DNA of 64,000 nt from Drancourtella massiliensis (GTDB lineage: Bacteria > Bacillota > Clostridia > Lachnospirales > Lachnospiraceae), in assembly GCF_016900655.1 (NCBI RefSeq), contig NZ_JACJKH010000020.1, forward strand, positions 1 to 64,000, given 5' to 3'. This document shows, piece by piece, positions 9,371 through 18,253 of the stretch; within the stretch, counting starts at the first letter, position 1; every line of letters starts with the position of its first letter. A program made the position numbers and the translations under genes. The notes under the pieces are model-generated. The model saw only the letters and a program-made list of their open reading frames with translations, was not told where the DNA came from and did not search any database.

Positions 9371-10834
9371 ATGAGCTGGATCCCGCTGCCTGTCGGCATT
9401 GAAAATTATGCAGAACTCATTGAAAAAGGATATTACTATATAGATAAGACATTACTGATCAAAGATCTGATCGATCTGAAAGGGAAAGTCAATCTGTTCA
9501 CACGCCCGCGCCGTTTTGGTAAAACTTTAAATCTCAGCATGCTGCGGTATTTTTTTGAAAAGTCTGATGTGAATCCAGCCCCTCTTTTTGAAGGTACTAA
9601 AATTTGGGATGCCGGACATCCTTATACAGACCAGATGGGACAGTATCCGGTTATCACACTTTCTTTGAAATCATTAAAACAGACTGATTTTAAATCAGCT
9701 TTTTACTGTCTGCGCGAAGAAATTGCAAGGGAATTTGACCGTCACGCTTCGCTTGTCTCTTCTCTGGAGTCCAGAGACAAGCAGGAAAAATACAATCGAT
9801 TTGTGAAGCAAAAAGCGGCGCCAGAGGAATACCTGACATCGCTAAGATTTCTGTCTGACTGTCTCTATGCCTCCTCTCAGACCCGCTGCATTATCCTGAT
9901 TGATGAATGCGATGTTCCTCTGGAGAATGCATTTTTTCACGGATTTTATCCGGAAATGCTCTCGTTGATCCGGTCTGTCTTTGAATCTGCACTCAAAACG
10001 AACGACACTCTGGAATTCGCTGTCGTCACCGGCTGCTTAAGGATCAGTAAAGAATCTATCTTTACCGGCTTAAACAATTTGTCAATGATTTCCATCATGG
10101 ATCAGTCCTATGCGGAACACTTTGGATTTACTCAAGAAGAGGTGGACCAGATGCTTCGGGATTATCAGCTGGAAGACCGCCGGGAAGATATCCGGAAGTG
10201 GTACGATGGCTACTGCTTCGGGAACACAATCGAATCCTTGATTGCAGGAGGTACAATTATCAAACCAGTCCATGAAGACATCACCTATGCCGACATCGAC
10301 ACCTCACAGGATTATTTGTGGAATTTTCTCTTTTTTACAGGTTATCTCAAGAAAAGAAAACAGTATCAGGAAAACGGCGAAATCTATATGGAGCTTGCAA
10401 TTCCAAACATGGAAGTCCGGCATATCTATAAGCATACTGTCCTGCTCTGGTTTGAAGAAAAAATAAAAATGAAAGATTTATCTGAACTGTACCGCAGTAT
10501 TTTGGACGGTGACCGTAAAAAGCTCTCCGAGTTCCTTACTGAAATGCTCATGGAGACAATTAGTTTTTATGATTATCAGGAAAATTATTATCACGGTTTT
10601 CTTGCCGGTCTTTTAAAGCATTTTGGCGATTATATCGTCGTATCGAACCGGGAATCCGGCAGTGGCAGACCGGATCTGATTCTGAAATATCCAAGTGTCC
10701 GGGGAAAGGCTGTTATCTTTGAAATCAAGACAGCCGACAGCTATCAGGATCTGGAATGTAAATGTGATGAGGCCCTACAGCAGATTGAAGAAAGGCATTA
10801 TGCAGACTCCCTGATAATTCCCCTCTCCATGTAA
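9371..10834 (+). CDS. AAA-ATPase-like / PD-(D/E)XK nuclease family protein with internal deletion
   Basis: Belongs to the large gut-anaerobe family that joins an AAA-ATPase_like domain (PF09820) to a DUF1703 PD-(D/E)XK nuclease domain (PF08011); its role is not established. The ATPase part shows LFTRPRRFGKTLNLSML (residues 43-59, Walker A), ILIDECDVPLENA (Walker B) and VTGCLRISKESIFTGLNN. The nuclease core is GRPDLILKYPS...AVIFEIKTA. Relatives have about 60-70 further residues between WYDGYCFGN and the ESLIAGGTI...YLWNFLFFTGYL region; here these are joined directly. The C terminus also ends early, at RHYADSLIIPLSM. It is probably a decayed copy. AGGAGGG precedes the ATG. Confidence 0.8.
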   Translation: MSWIPLPVGIENYAELIEKGYYYIDKTLLIKDLIDLKGKVNLFTRPRRFGKTLNLSMLRYFFEKSDVNPAPLFEGTKIWDAGHPYTDQMGQYPVITLSLKSLKQTDFKSAFYCLREEIAREFDRHASLVSSLESRDKQEKYNRFVKQKAAPEEYLTSLRFLSDCLYASSQTRCIILIDECDVPLENAFFHGFYPEMLSLIRSVFESALKTNDTLEFAVVTGCLRISKESIFTGLNNLSMISIMDQSYAEHFGFTQEEVDQMLRDYQLEDRREDIRKWYDGYCFGNTIESLIAGGTIIKPVHEDITYADIDTSQDYLWNFLFFTGYLKKRKQYQENGEIYMELAIPNMEVRHIYKHTVLLWFEEKIKMKDLSELYRSILDGDRKKLSEFLTEMLMETISFYDYQENYYHGFLAGLLKHFGDYIVVSNRESGSGRPDLILKYPSVRGKAVIFEIKTADSYQDLECKCDEALQQIEERHYADSLIIPLSM

Positions 10835-11007
10835 TCCAACACAAAAAAGTAAATATATACCCCTTTAGATAAAATACCAACTCTATGAAAAGAAAAACTC
10901 CCCAGACAGACTGGGGAGCCTTCAGAAGCTATACCTTTCGGTCATACGGCTTCGTTGAAACATTTATAAAATACCCACTGTATTCTGAAAACAGATGTGG
11001 GACTTAA
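10835..11007. other. intergenic region, terminator only
   Basis: Between the plus-strand AAA gene and the small decayed gene on the minus strand I see only the hairpin at 10898-10918 and no coding signal. Confidence 0.5.
10898..10918 (-). terminator. rho-independent terminator
   Basis: A perfect eight-base-pair stem CTCCCCAG/CTGGGGAG with a five-base loop; on the minus strand it is followed by TTTTTCTTTT. It would end transcripts coming from the transglutaminase-like gene. Confidence 0.75.
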
Positions 11008-11197
11008 TCATAGTTTCTTCTTCATTTTTATTATATACTGTACCATACTATCTTTCTCCAAAAAATCATAGACATGCATAAAATCCGGTATCACTCTGCC
11101 TTCGTCTGTTTGTATGAAACTTTGAAATTCTATGGTAGTTTAATTTATCTTTTCCCCATCCGGCAATATTGTAATATTCCTGTGCTTCCTGATTCAT
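11008..11197 (-). pseudogene. frameshifted small gene, unrecognised
   Basis: A strong ribosome site (AGAGGAGA) precedes an ATG at 11197 that overlaps the end of the transglutaminase-like gene. The frame gives MNQEAQEYYNIAGWGKDKLN and then stops after 43 codons, at 11066. A second frame, running from about 11115 to a stop at 11008, gives a protein-like stretch (QSFIQTDEGRVIPDFMHVYD followed by a Lys-rich helix). Together they look like one protein of about 65 residues broken by a frameshift. I do not recognise the family. Confidence 0.35.
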
Positions 11198-11207
11198 TAT
11201 CTCTCCT

Positions 11208-13736
11208 CTACCTGTTATAGCATGTCTCCTCTTCCAAAATCCGCAACAGCAGATCTCCTAGACCAACCTGATAGCCGCTTGTTCCATAAATCACATTGAG
11301 TCTGCCTTTTGTCACGGCGATAATTGGAAGTTTTTCATGATCCACATACAGTCTTCTTCCCACTGCCGGAACATGATCCTCAAAGTCATCTTCATACACC
11401 CGGATCTGCGGGAACGTCTCCATTACTTTGGCAAATAAAGGATGTTCCCATGCCTGTTTTGACCGGACGAACAGAAGGATCCGGGAAGCCCATGGAGTAA
11501 ACCGTTCCTGTTCTTCCAGCATTTCATTGAAAATATGTTCCGTCGGCTCCTCTCCTTCCCCTGCCCAGATCAGCACATGACTTCCCTCTTCTGTCAGAAT
11601 TCCGGAGGAAATTTCCTGTCCATTCAGATCCCTCACCGGAAATTCCGGAAGCGAGAGGGACTCCAGCATTTCGGAAAGTTTTTCTTCCCGGAGCTGCAGT
11701 GCAATCTCTTTTCTGCAGCCGGAAGAAAGCAGTATCTGACACTCCCGGGCGTGAACCGTTCCGTTTGGCAGACGGACAGATGTCAGAATCCGGTAGATTC
11801 CATTCTCCAGATGGATTTCTCTCTTTCCATTATCCCATCCCGTGTCTGTAAGCCAGAGAGGATCTCCCTGCTCTTCCGTTAATTTTGTAATGCTCCAGTT
11901 CAAACCATACCGCCACATTTTTGGATTTTCCGCGTGTAGTATGAGAACTGCTGATTTTGTCCGGTCCGGATCAGCTGACAAAAATCTTCCGTCTTTCCAG
12001 TACTGAACTGTTCCGTCCTCCGGACAAAGCCTTGCCGGGATTCCAAAACTCCTTGCCATGGCAACAAAAAGAATCCGTTTCGAGCGACCACTGCCGCACC
12101 TCATCCGGTAACAGGCTGTTGGTGTCGTGAGTACGGTACTTCGCTCCTGTTCCAGACATTCCCGGACTTCCTTCTGAATCTTTTCCCAAAGTCTGCCGGG
12201 ATCTTTTCGATACCTCTCCTGTTCTTCGGTGCTGATTTCCCTCTGAAACCATCCACGGTATTCCGTCAGTACTTCATCATCCACTCTCGGATTCAAAAGC
12301 GCTGTCACAAAAATATCCTCCGGTACTGTATTCCAATATGGAAGAACTCCTTCCAGATGATCCAGAAGGACGGTGCACCGGATATCTGTCTGATCTTTTG
12401 CAGTCAATGTCTCGAGTAACTGCTCTCCCAGCTTCCGCTCCTGCGAAGTTTTTGTTTCCAGACGGCTCAGAAATGCTTCCCGCTCCGGATTGACCCATTC
12501 TTTTCGCTTGTTCTCCTGTTTGTTTCTCAGTAAAGCAAGGCGCTCTTTTCCTTTTTTCTTCTGCTCCGGACTCGGCCTTTTGCTTAACGGCGCACGGTCG
12601 TGTGGCGGGATCAGGTCCAGATCTCTCCATCCTTCTGTTTCCGGACAGCAATCCAGCCGTTTTGCAAGTGTCAATGTACAGCTTCTGCTCTCTCGTGTAT
12701 CCAGAATTTCGTCCGCATACCGTCCCTGTCCTGCTGCGAACAAATGAAGGCTTCCCGCCCCTGTGCTGAGAGAAACTTTGCCATGCTCATCCGTCCGGCA
12801 CTGTGCGATTGGGCGAAATGCGGCATAATTAAACACTTCAAACCACACAGAAATTCCTGCGGCCGGACGTCCTTTCTCATCTACTACTGTCACTTCTATC
12901 TTCTTCACATCATCGGCATATCTGGAAAGCACGTTTTCCATCACGACCATTCCGTCTTTTCCAATCACTTCTTCCATTTCGCTTTTCCGGTCCGCATCCT
13001 CCTGTCCTGCAGATTCGATTCTGCCATCGAAACGTCTGGAATGAACCAGCATCGCCCGGGAAGCCGCATATTCAAACCAGCCCAGATCCAGAAGCGGTTC
13101 CGGCTCACAGGCTCCCAGAAAATGCCACGTTCCATCAATCCACACTTCTACCCAGGCATGATTGTCATCGCAATGGGACCAGTACGGCGCATACACCTGT
13201 CTGGCAGGAATCCCCGCACTTCTAAGGGCATTGACGCTAAAGACAGATTCTTCCCCGCATCGTCCATATCCTCTTTGCCAGACAGAAAGAGCCGAAAGAG
13301 TCCGGTCATCTCCCGCTTCATAGGAGACTTCCCCCGCACACCAGTAATTCACTTCCAACGCTGTCTTTTCTGCATCTTTACCTTCTATCTGATCTTTCAG
13401 TTCCTGATAGAACAGACTCCTGCACGGACGGATTTCTTCCTCATTAACCCGGTGGTAAAGAACATACTGCAAAAACAATTCTTCCGGAAGTTCCCGTACA
13501 TACGTATTATGTTTATACAGCCACACTCCATGGCGTGCAAAGTCCAGAAACGTTTCCACCGGATAATTCCCTATATCACTGTACGGCATGGATGCGTAAA
13601 GATAGTGCATCGCAGCCGCTTCTGCTTCAGGAAGAGACCGTATATACTGATCCACCGGTTCCATAAAATCCCCCAGATCCTCTTTGACCTTACGGTATGC
13701 TTCCTCGATTTTCTTTCGGCTCTGTTCTGAAAACAT
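11208..13736 (-). CDS. large transglutaminase-like protein
   Basis: About 842 residues, no signal peptide, so probably cytoplasmic. A transglutaminase/cysteine-protease-like core is clear: the nucleophile Cys160 in RGYGRCGEESVFSVNALRSA and His193 in CDDNHAWVEVWIDGTWHFLG. A carboxypeptidase-regulatory-like beta domain follows (VTVVDEKGRPAAGISVWFEV). Further on, CGSGRSKRILFVAMARSFGI resembles a second, degenerate transglutaminase core. The C-terminal 130 residues look thioredoxin-like (SHVLIWAGEG..., RILLFVRSKQAW). I chose the ATG at 13736, which has CAAAGGAGAG at good spacing, over an upstream GTG at 13802. Substrate unknown; it could hydrolyse or crosslink peptides. Confidence 0.75.
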   Translation of the reverse strand: MFSEQSRKKIEEAYRKVKEDLGDFMEPVDQYIRSLPEAEAAAMHYLYASMPYSDIGNYPVETFLDFARHGVWLYKHNTYVRELPEELFLQYVLYHRVNEEEIRPCRSLFYQELKDQIEGKDAEKTALEVNYWCAGEVSYEAGDDRTLSALSVWQRGYGRCGEESVFSVNALRSAGIPARQVYAPYWSHCDDNHAWVEVWIDGTWHFLGACEPEPLLDLGWFEYAASRAMLVHSRRFDGRIESAGQEDADRKSEMEEVIGKDGMVVMENVLSRYADDVKKIEVTVVDEKGRPAAGISVWFEVFNYAAFRPIAQCRTDEHGKVSLSTGAGSLHLFAAGQGRYADEILDTRESRSCTLTLAKRLDCCPETEGWRDLDLIPPHDRAPLSKRPSPEQKKKGKERLALLRNKQENKRKEWVNPEREAFLSRLETKTSQERKLGEQLLETLTAKDQTDIRCTVLLDHLEGVLPYWNTVPEDIFVTALLNPRVDDEVLTEYRGWFQREISTEEQERYRKDPGRLWEKIQKEVRECLEQERSTVLTTPTACYRMRCGSGRSKRILFVAMARSFGIPARLCPEDGTVQYWKDGRFLSADPDRTKSAVLILHAENPKMWRYGLNWSITKLTEEQGDPLWLTDTGWDNGKREIHLENGIYRILTSVRLPNGTVHARECQILLSSGCRKEIALQLREEKLSEMLESLSLPEFPVRDLNGQEISSGILTEEGSHVLIWAGEGEEPTEHIFNEMLEEQERFTPWASRILLFVRSKQAWEHPLFAKVMETFPQIRVYEDDFEDHVPAVGRRLYVDHEKLPIIAVTKGRLNVIYGTSGYQVGLGDLLLRILEEETCYNR

Positions 13737-13808
13737 CTGCTTTCTCTCCTTTGTCTCCTGCTCGATTTTTATCTGCTTTTCTCTTTCTCCTGTTTTAGAC
13801 ACTCTTTC

Positions 13809-14555
13809 CTACAGCCGCTTTAGAATATCTATAGCCTGACGTACCTTTTCTTCGGATGTCTGGAACAGCTTATATTCACTGATATCCGCAATCCCCATAT
13901 GAACGTCCGGATTCCGGTATTCCATCCGGCTCTCAATTCCGGTTTTCGCCGACATATGCCATGTCCGGATTCCGGTCTGATAGAAAAGTGCTTCCAGGTT
14001 CTCCGGTGTCACTCCTCCGCCTGCCTGAATCTGGATCTCACCCCGACTCTCTTTTTGAAGTTCCCGTAAAAGATCTGCTCCTTCCATGCAGCTGTCCTTT
14101 TGTCCGGACGTCAGAATCGTCTGGATTCCAAGATCTTTTGCCGTCTGAAGTGATTTCAACGGATCCCGGCAGACATCAAAAGCCCGATGAAGTGTCACCG
14201 ACATGTCTCCCCGCTCTTCCAGAAGTCTTTCCATCCTTTCCCGGTCAATGCTTCCGTCCGGGCTCAGCACACCGATGACAACTCCATCCGCTCCCAGTTC
14301 CCGGAACATTTTGATTTCCTCTTTTATTTGCTCCATCTCATAGTCCGAGTAACAAAAGTCACCGAATCTTGGTCGGATCAGCACATGAACCGGGATCTCC
14401 ACTGCGTGTCGTACTATCTCAAAGAGTTTCGGGCCCGGCGTTGTCCCTCCGATAATCAGATTCTGGCAAAGTTCCAGCCTTGTGGCCCCGCCTTTTTCGG
14501 CCGCTATCGCAGACTCTGCCGAGTCTACACAGATTTCCAGTATGTAGTCCTGCAT
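13809..14555 (-). CDS. cutC: copper homeostasis protein CutC
   Basis: A 248-residue TIM-barrel protein of the CutC family. Signature stretches are EICVDSAESAIAAEKGGATR, PGPKLFEIVRHAVEIPVHVL, IRPRFGDFCYSDYE and GVVIGVLSPDGSID. CutC has been linked to copper tolerance, though its biochemical role is debated. The gene lies just upstream of the transglutaminase-like gene in the same direction and may share its transcript. It is separated from sipW by about 130 bases that carry a TATAAT-like -10. Confidence 0.93.
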   Translation of the reverse strand: MQDYILEICVDSAESAIAAEKGGATRLELCQNLIIGGTTPGPKLFEIVRHAVEIPVHVLIRPRFGDFCYSDYEMEQIKEEIKMFRELGADGVVIGVLSPDGSIDRERMERLLEERGDMSVTLHRAFDVCRDPLKSLQTAKDLGIQTILTSGQKDSCMEGADLLRELQKESRGEIQIQAGGGVTPENLEALFYQTGIRTWHMSAKTGIESRMEYRNPDVHMGIADISEYKLFQTSEEKVRQAIDILKRL

Positions 14556-14683
14556 ATTCTTCCCTCTTTCTCATGACCATCAGGCACATCATTCTATTTT
14601 TGTTTCAATCATTTCATTTTACACTTTTCGGTTATTATACCGCAGTTTGAAGGAGAACAACAGCAGGAACCGAAAATCTGCCG

Positions 14684-15142
14684 TCAAAATTTCTGGTGAA
14701 CTATTGTTATCATGCGGATTCCGCTGTAAAAAAGCAGGATTCCAAGTGTTTTCCACGAAGTGATCTTTTCATACCAGACCGCTCCTTTAGGGAGACAGAA
14801 TAAAAGTGTTCCGACTACGTTTGCGGGATCTGCCGTGCTGAAATCCTCGTGTTCATTGGCATCTCCCTTTGTAACGAGCCCTTCGGATGTCTTTTCAATC
14901 AGGCGGTGCAGCACCAGCTGATCATTCTCCGTCCGAAAGGCAATCACATCACCAGGCACGACAGCATTCTCCTTACATTGTCGGATATAGGCCATATCCC
15001 CTTCCAGAATCTCAGGTGCCATGGAGCCGGATAATACCCGGACAGGCAGGATTCCAAATGTGGTCGGGCAGGCGAACAGAAGAACATAGCATGCCGAACA
15101 CAGAATCAGAATGGTATCCAGCCTTCGGAACCACTTATTCAT
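14684..15142 (-). CDS. sipW: SipW-type signal peptidase I
   Basis: A 152-residue membrane peptidase of the ER/SipW class, which uses a Ser-His rather than Ser-Lys pair. Ser40 lies in RVLSGSMAPEILEGD after the first membrane helix; the basic residue of other signal peptidases is replaced by His79 in QLVLHRLIEK; VTKGDANEHED supplies the conserved Asp residues. A second helix sits near the C terminus. SipW enzymes cleave the special signal peptides of TasA/CalY/BsaA proteins. The start overlaps the preceding gene by eight bases, and two such substrates lie in the same operon. Confidence 0.92.
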   Translation of the reverse strand: MNKWFRRLDTILILCSACYVLLFACPTTFGILPVRVLSGSMAPEILEGDMAYIRQCKENAVVPGDVIAFRTENDQLVLHRLIEKTSEGLVTKGDANEHEDFSTADPANVVGTLLFCLPKGAVWYEKITSWKTLGILLFYSGIRMITIVHQKF

Positions 15143-16259
15143 CAGCTCTCCTCTTTCTGATCAGGAGGAGAACCAGACAGGCTGATCCCATCAGCAGCAA
15201 CAGTAGAAACAAATGGCTTTCTTCTCCGGTTTTCACGGTTTCCCGCCGCTCCTCCTGCAGGAAGTCTGCCTCCTGTGTCTCGGAAACTGCCCGGAATGTC
15301 CATGTCATCTGACCATTCAGAAGCCGATAGAGATTATCCATCTCTTCCGGGAAATGAAGCGTGAACATCAGACTGTCTTTCTCCTCCGGTGAATAACGCC
15401 CAAGCAGGGCAAACTGATCTGTCTGGTATTCCTGAATGGTTCCCTGATACAAAATTGCACCGCTGCTCTTTTCGATTTTGAGTTCCACCGGATTTAACAG
15501 GGTTTGCTCCTCCGAATCCAGTTTCCAGTATACCGCTTCTGTCTGCTCACACCCGTTTTCAATCTGAATTTCTCCCTGAACCGTATCTCCGGGAACGACC
15601 GTTCCCAGTTCCGAAAAGAAGCTGTCCGGTACGGTGATAATCCGGTCCCCTTCCACTACAACACGACAGAGCCCTTTTTGAGGTACCGCTACACGAAGCT
15701 GATTTTCTTTTTCCTCTTCCGAAACTTTCTGGACTCTCGTATCTCCCCATGGATTTTCCGATTCAAAATCCGGTGTGAAATTTCGGCTTTGAATCGCATC
15801 GGCTGTCACATAAATACGGATTTCATCCTCCTCTTCCTGCTCCCATGTTTCCGGAAGCATAAACGCAGTAAACAGCTCCTCCTTTTCACCGTGTTCTAAA
15901 ATTTTCGTATCATAAAAATACTCTCCCTTTTGCACACAGTCATCCGGCAGGCCCCGAAAAGAAGCGGAAGGTATTTCCCGCTTACTTTCTGCTTCCGCCC
16001 TTATACGGTAACGGATAAAACAGTCTTCCCCCAGGTTCTCAATCTCTGTAATCATGGGAATCTCCTGCCCCGGCAGAATGTCTTCGACATCTTCCCATTC
16101 CTGCTTTTTTTCAGCGTCACCGTACCGGTTCATCCGGATGCTGACCCCGCCGGACTGGATATCCGTTGTCACAGAAGCCTCTTGTTCCGCTGCCGCCGCA
16201 TGAATACCGCCAAGCATCCAGATGGCAGCCATCACTGCAAGTTGCCTTCTTTTTTTCAC
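15135..16259 (-). CDS. secreted, C-terminally anchored protein of the SipW operon
   Basis: A 374-residue exported protein: signal peptide (QLAVMAAIWMLGGIHAAAA), an extracellular part rich in beta strands and acidic residues, then ETVKTGEESHLFLLLLLMG and further hydrophobic residues ending in a basic RKRRADE tail. The Lys-Thr-Gly-Glu sequence, a hydrophobic helix and positive charges resemble a non-canonical sortase signal, but a simple membrane anchor is equally possible. It may tether or nucleate the fibre made by the upstream subunits, as TapA does for TasA (inference). It starts at a GTG overlapping the previous stop (GTGA). Confidence 0.6.
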   Translation of the reverse strand: MKKRRQLAVMAAIWMLGGIHAAAAEQEASVTTDIQSGGVSIRMNRYGDAEKKQEWEDVEDILPGQEIPMITEIENLGEDCFIRYRIRAEAESKREIPSASFRGLPDDCVQKGEYFYDTKILEHGEKEELFTAFMLPETWEQEEEDEIRIYVTADAIQSRNFTPDFESENPWGDTRVQKVSEEEKENQLRVAVPQKGLCRVVVEGDRIITVPDSFFSELGTVVPGDTVQGEIQIENGCEQTEAVYWKLDSEEQTLLNPVELKIEKSSGAILYQGTIQEYQTDQFALLGRYSPEEKDSLMFTLHFPEEMDNLYRLLNGQMTWTFRAVSETQEADFLQEERRETVKTGEESHLFLLLLLMGSACLVLLLIRKRRADE

Positions 16260-18253
16260 CTTCCCACCTGCTTTCCAAATACATTGATCTCAAGATCATT
16301 GTGGCTGAAATCTCCATAATTCACCAGTTCGTTGCAGAATGTTGCCTTTGCCGTATCGTGATCCTTTGTGTCCAGCCTGACTGTACTGCCCTCGATGCTT
16401 CCATTTTCCACCTCTTTGATTCCTGTCATCCGGTATCTGGAAACCGGAATTTCCCGGACCGTCCAGATCCCGGCAGGGATCTGCATGATAAAGGACTTCC
16501 TGTAAACACCGTCTTCTTTAAACTGTTCCGGAATTTCCAGCGCCTCATAATACGTCCGGCTGATTCCGTTATAATCTGTTCCCGTGATCTGGAATAAAAA
16601 GACAGGAGTTCCAAATTCGTCCCATTTTCCTTTTACTTCTTTTGTGATTGTAAGAATGGGATTTTTTTCGTATACGACCCGGATATGATGATCTGCATTG
16701 ACTTTTGTAAAAGAATAACCCGAAATGTGCTGATTTTTATCGGTTTCTCTCTGATCGACGGTAACCGACTTCAGATAGTATCCCGGAAGAGGAGAATAGG
16801 TGACCTGCATCGTTCCTCCCGCGGGAACTTTCAGATTGGAGGCGGTAATCGAACCATTCTTCGCTTCCGTTGTGATTTGATAATAGAAGGATGTCTTGAC
16901 CTGCTCTGTTTCTTTCGGTGTTTTCTGATCTACGCTCAGCCCGGCTTTATTGGATACCACATTGGATTTTCCGAAGATGTACTCCGGCCGCTTATGAACC
17001 TGAATGCGTATTTCAAAACTTCGACCATAGATCCATGCGGAGGACGTATCTCTTGCAGATACTTTCACCTGATCCGATGTCCCTTTTGTTATCTGGATAT
17101 GAAATTTTGTGCTGACATCCTGCTGATTGTCCGCATCATATACAACGACTTTCTCCACCATCAAAGCCTCCGGCATCGGATCTGTCAGAACCAGACTCTG
17201 ATAGTAGTCAGCCGGCTGACATTCCGGCACTTTAAAATTAATCCGGTATGTAAACGAGTCCTCTCCATGGACTTCTGTCCGGTCTACGCTCTTTACCGGA
17301 ACCGGCGGAGTAAACGGACCATATCCTCTTGCGGAACCTGCAATCCATCCAAGTATTGCTCCCGCATTCGTTGATTCTTCTACACTTGATTCTCCGACCA
17401 GATGATCCCGAAAGCGTTCGTAATCTTTCTTTACTTTTTCCGACACATACCTGCTATAGGTAAAGCTGTCCGGAAATGCGACACCGCCGCCAACACGAAG
17501 GGTAAATGCAGAAGCATTTTTGTACTGTACCTGTACACTGTCTTTTTCGTATTCATTGGAAGCAATATTGTCCGCATAAAAATAGTAAAATCCATCCCGG
17601 TCGATATAATATACCCGGCTGTCTTCCGGAACCGCAAGTCCGGATATGGCATCACTTTTTTTCACGCCGAAGATCTGTCCGAAATCCAGATCATCCGCCC
17701 GGTAAGTCATATTGACGGCAAGGGGACGTCCCTGATCATCCAGAATCTCCATTTTTGCCTCATACCAGATATCGCTGAAGATCAGGCCGTAAAAATCTGT
17801 CGTAAGAGAAAGTGAGACCCCGAGAACCGGATAATACCGTTCCCCTGACTCTGTCCGGTAAGACGGCCAGTCCGTAAAGGTGATCCTGAGATTCGTATTT
17901 TTCCCTTTGTAACTTCCCATATTCGTCAGATAGCAGGAAATCTTTCCCTTCTGGGCATCGCTGGTCACCATCTGTCCCCACCGTTCAATTCCGTTTCCTG
18001 TCTGATGAATCAGCTGCGGATCGGCGATTCCACTCGTATCTTTCCAGGTACAGGTTGTATGTTCAGTCCTTTTCAGTCGGAAGGAAAAGCTGGAATCTTC
18101 CTCCTCCCCGTACTGTTTCACTGTAATCGGTGAACCGGCCTGTTCTGCCGCCTCCAGCGCACTGACATGACCTGCACTCCTTACATTGACTGTTCCTGTA
18201 CAGGCCAGCAACAATGCCAGAACCAGCCCCTTTTTCCATCTGCTCTTTTTCAT
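16256..18253 (-). CDS. large adhesin/fimbrial-like protein of the SipW operon
   Basis: A 665-residue exported protein with an N-terminal signal peptide (GLVLALLLACTGTVNVRSA). The middle (HGEDSFTYRINFKVPECQPA, then YYQSLVLTDPMPEALMVEKV) resembles isopeptide-forming fimbrial domains. About 450-530 is a bacterial-repeat domain (KNGSITASNLKVPAGGTMQV, VTVDQRETDKN). The C-terminal 120 residues (LTITKEVKGKWDEFGTPVFL ... IPAGIWTVREIPVSRYRMTG) are a Cna-B/SpaA-like fold common in pilins. There is no LPXTG or C-terminal membrane helix, so attachment must come from partner proteins. It overlaps the upstream gene by four bases (ATGA). Confidence 0.7.
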   Translation of the reverse strand: MKKSRWKKGLVLALLLACTGTVNVRSAGHVSALEAAEQAGSPITVKQYGEEEDSSFSFRLKRTEHTTCTWKDTSGIADPQLIHQTGNGIERWGQMVTSDAQKGKISCYLTNMGSYKGKNTNLRITFTDWPSYRTESGERYYPVLGVSLSLTTDFYGLIFSDIWYEAKMEILDDQGRPLAVNMTYRADDLDFGQIFGVKKSDAISGLAVPEDSRVYYIDRDGFYYFYADNIASNEYEKDSVQVQYKNASAFTLRVGGGVAFPDSFTYSRYVSEKVKKDYERFRDHLVGESSVEESTNAGAILGWIAGSARGYGPFTPPVPVKSVDRTEVHGEDSFTYRINFKVPECQPADYYQSLVLTDPMPEALMVEKVVVYDADNQQDVSTKFHIQITKGTSDQVKVSARDTSSAWIYGRSFEIRIQVHKRPEYIFGKSNVVSNKAGLSVDQKTPKETEQVKTSFYYQITTEAKNGSITASNLKVPAGGTMQVTYSPLPGYYLKSVTVDQRETDKNQHISGYSFTKVNADHHIRVVYEKNPILTITKEVKGKWDEFGTPVFLFQITGTDYNGISRTYYEALEIPEQFKEDGVYRKSFIMQIPAGIWTVREIPVSRYRMTGIKEVENGSIEGSTVRLDTKDHDTAKATFCNELVNYGDFSHNDLEINVFGKQVGR

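Noticed and set aside
12600-13730. Long open frame on the plus strand opposite the transglutaminase-like gene
   Set aside because: It is the antisense shadow of a clear minus-strand gene: composition is Phe/Ser/Arg-rich, no ribosome site precedes it and no known motif is seen.
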